Source: Flavobacteriaceae bacterium UBA7433 (GTDB lineage Bacteria > Bacteroidota > Bacteroidia > Flavobacteriales > Flavobacteriaceae). Taken from it: a stretch of DNA of 32,393 nt. The position numbers and the translations under genes are program-made. The stretch lies in NCBI GenBank assembly GCA_002477565.1, contig DLQL01000072.1, positions 1 to 32,393 on the forward strand. The letters are read 5' to 3'. The notes under the pieces were generated by a model. It made no database searches. It saw only the letters and a list, made by a program, of their open reading frames with translations, and was not told the origin of the DNA. Shown in pieces: positions 31,925 through 32,393 of the stretch (position 1 is the stretch's first letter; every line of letters starts with the position of its first letter).

Positions 31925-32326
31925 TTATTTGATGAGTACACCGTCCTTTTCAAGCAAAGGAATTCTTCTCAATGCGCCCTCTTTTACTGTCCCTTTTTTG
32001 AACAAGTAAGTTTTGTCATAGAGTTGATTTCCTTCAAAAAAGGTCACTTCAAAACGGTTGTTCAAACGCAGGATTGCAGGATTGATGTATTCAACTTTTG
32101 CAAAGGATTTGGCGGGCAATCGCTCAATTTTATGGCGCATTTTTGACGTTTCCAAGGCCGTCGTTTCTTCGTCTCCTTTTGAAACAATCAAAAACATCTC
32201 CAAATCCACCTCTTTGTTGTTGATGATGTAGGCATTCCAGTCTTCCGATTGGAAATCTTCATTGTACTCTTTTACAATGGCCATATAGACGTCAGTCACT
32301 TTTGGAATGGCAATGTCTTTTTTCAT
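31925..32326 (-). CDS. Conserved small flavobacterial protein of unknown function
   Basis: The 133-residue soluble protein has no signal peptide or membrane segment. It begins MKKDIAIPKVTDVYMAIVKE and contains DWNAYIINNKEVDLEMFLIVSKG, METS-type linker TSKMRHKIERLPAKSFAKVEYI, and a beta-rich end FEVTFFEGNQLYDKTYLFKKGT then LRRIPLLEKDGVLI. I recall close relatives across Flavobacteriia, sometimes labelled phenylalanyl-tRNA synthetase alpha subunit, but none of the class II synthetase motifs is visible, so that name is probably an annotation error. The even mix of strands suggests a small beta-sandwich. It is convergent with gpsA. Function unknown. Confidence 0.8.
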   Translation of the reverse strand: MKKDIAIPKVTDVYMAIVKEYNEDFQSEDWNAYIINNKEVDLEMFLIVSKGDEETTALETSKMRHKIERLPAKSFAKVEYINPAILRLNNRFEVTFFEGNQLYDKTYLFKKGTVKEGALRRIPLLEKDGVLIK

Positions 32327-32393
32327 ATGAGAGGACTTGATGGGGATTTTGAAAAAAGGAAGTTTACAAAACAGCTTTGAATTGTTCTAAAAA

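Overview
The window looks like ordinary chromosomal DNA of a Bacteroidota bacterium, most likely Flavobacteriales. Four things point there. Many genes are preceded by the Bacteroidota -7 box TAnnTTTG rather than an E. coli-type -10. Lipoproteins have the short FLSC/LVSC lipobox typical of the phylum. Several families are largely confined to the group (DUF4292 lipoprotein next to an EnvC-like protein, a DUF3108 protein next to an M23 lipoprotein, a PiT transporter fused to a PhoU-like tail). Shine-Dalgarno sequences are mostly absent. I see no rRNA, tRNA, CRISPR array, insertion sequence or phage gene.

Layout, left to right. 1-1023 is the 3' end of a large repetitive surface protein, closed by a strong terminator. 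1333-3618 is a PiT phosphate transporter with unusual repeated motifs in its leader. 3747-4906 holds a DEDDy 3'-5' exonuclease and an alkyltransferase-like DNA repair protein. 5011-6430 is an Fe-S pair (Mrp/ApbC and a NifU-like protein). 6592-10228 is an envelope and sugar cluster: DUF3108 protein, M23 lipoprotein, glucose-6-phosphate isomerase. 10485-12695 runs from a four-helix membrane protein to an acyltransferase and an acyl-ACP desaturase, both of the latter in membrane lipid synthesis. 12753-14499 (minus) holds a LacX-type mutarotase homologue and an omega-amidase-type nitrilase. A divergent intergenic region with a long perfect inverted repeat separates these from a YciA-like thioesterase (14767-15276).

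From 15297 to 19117 (minus) lie an EnvC-like hydrolase activator, a DUF4292 lipoprotein and a two-domain peptide ABC ATPase, divergent from an Uup-type ABC-F protein (19317-21191). 21314-24454 (minus) holds a mutarotase-fold protein, an extended SDR reductase and ThiL. 24642-28750 is sufA-sufB-sufC-sufD. Then come dUTPase and a MATE-like flippase (minus), GpsA (plus) and a small conserved protein (minus).

Functional themes are Fe-S cluster assembly (Mrp, NifU-like, SufABCD, without the cysteine desulfurase SufS or SufE in the window), cell-wall remodelling (two LytM/M23 proteins, one apparently degenerate), phospholipid precursors (GpsA, PlsC-like, desaturase) and housekeeping metabolism. I found no clear new multi-gene system. 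The most unusual signals are non-coding: the 22-bp perfect inverted repeat at 14602-14680 and the three CGTCAAA motifs plus stem-loop in front of the phosphate transporter.
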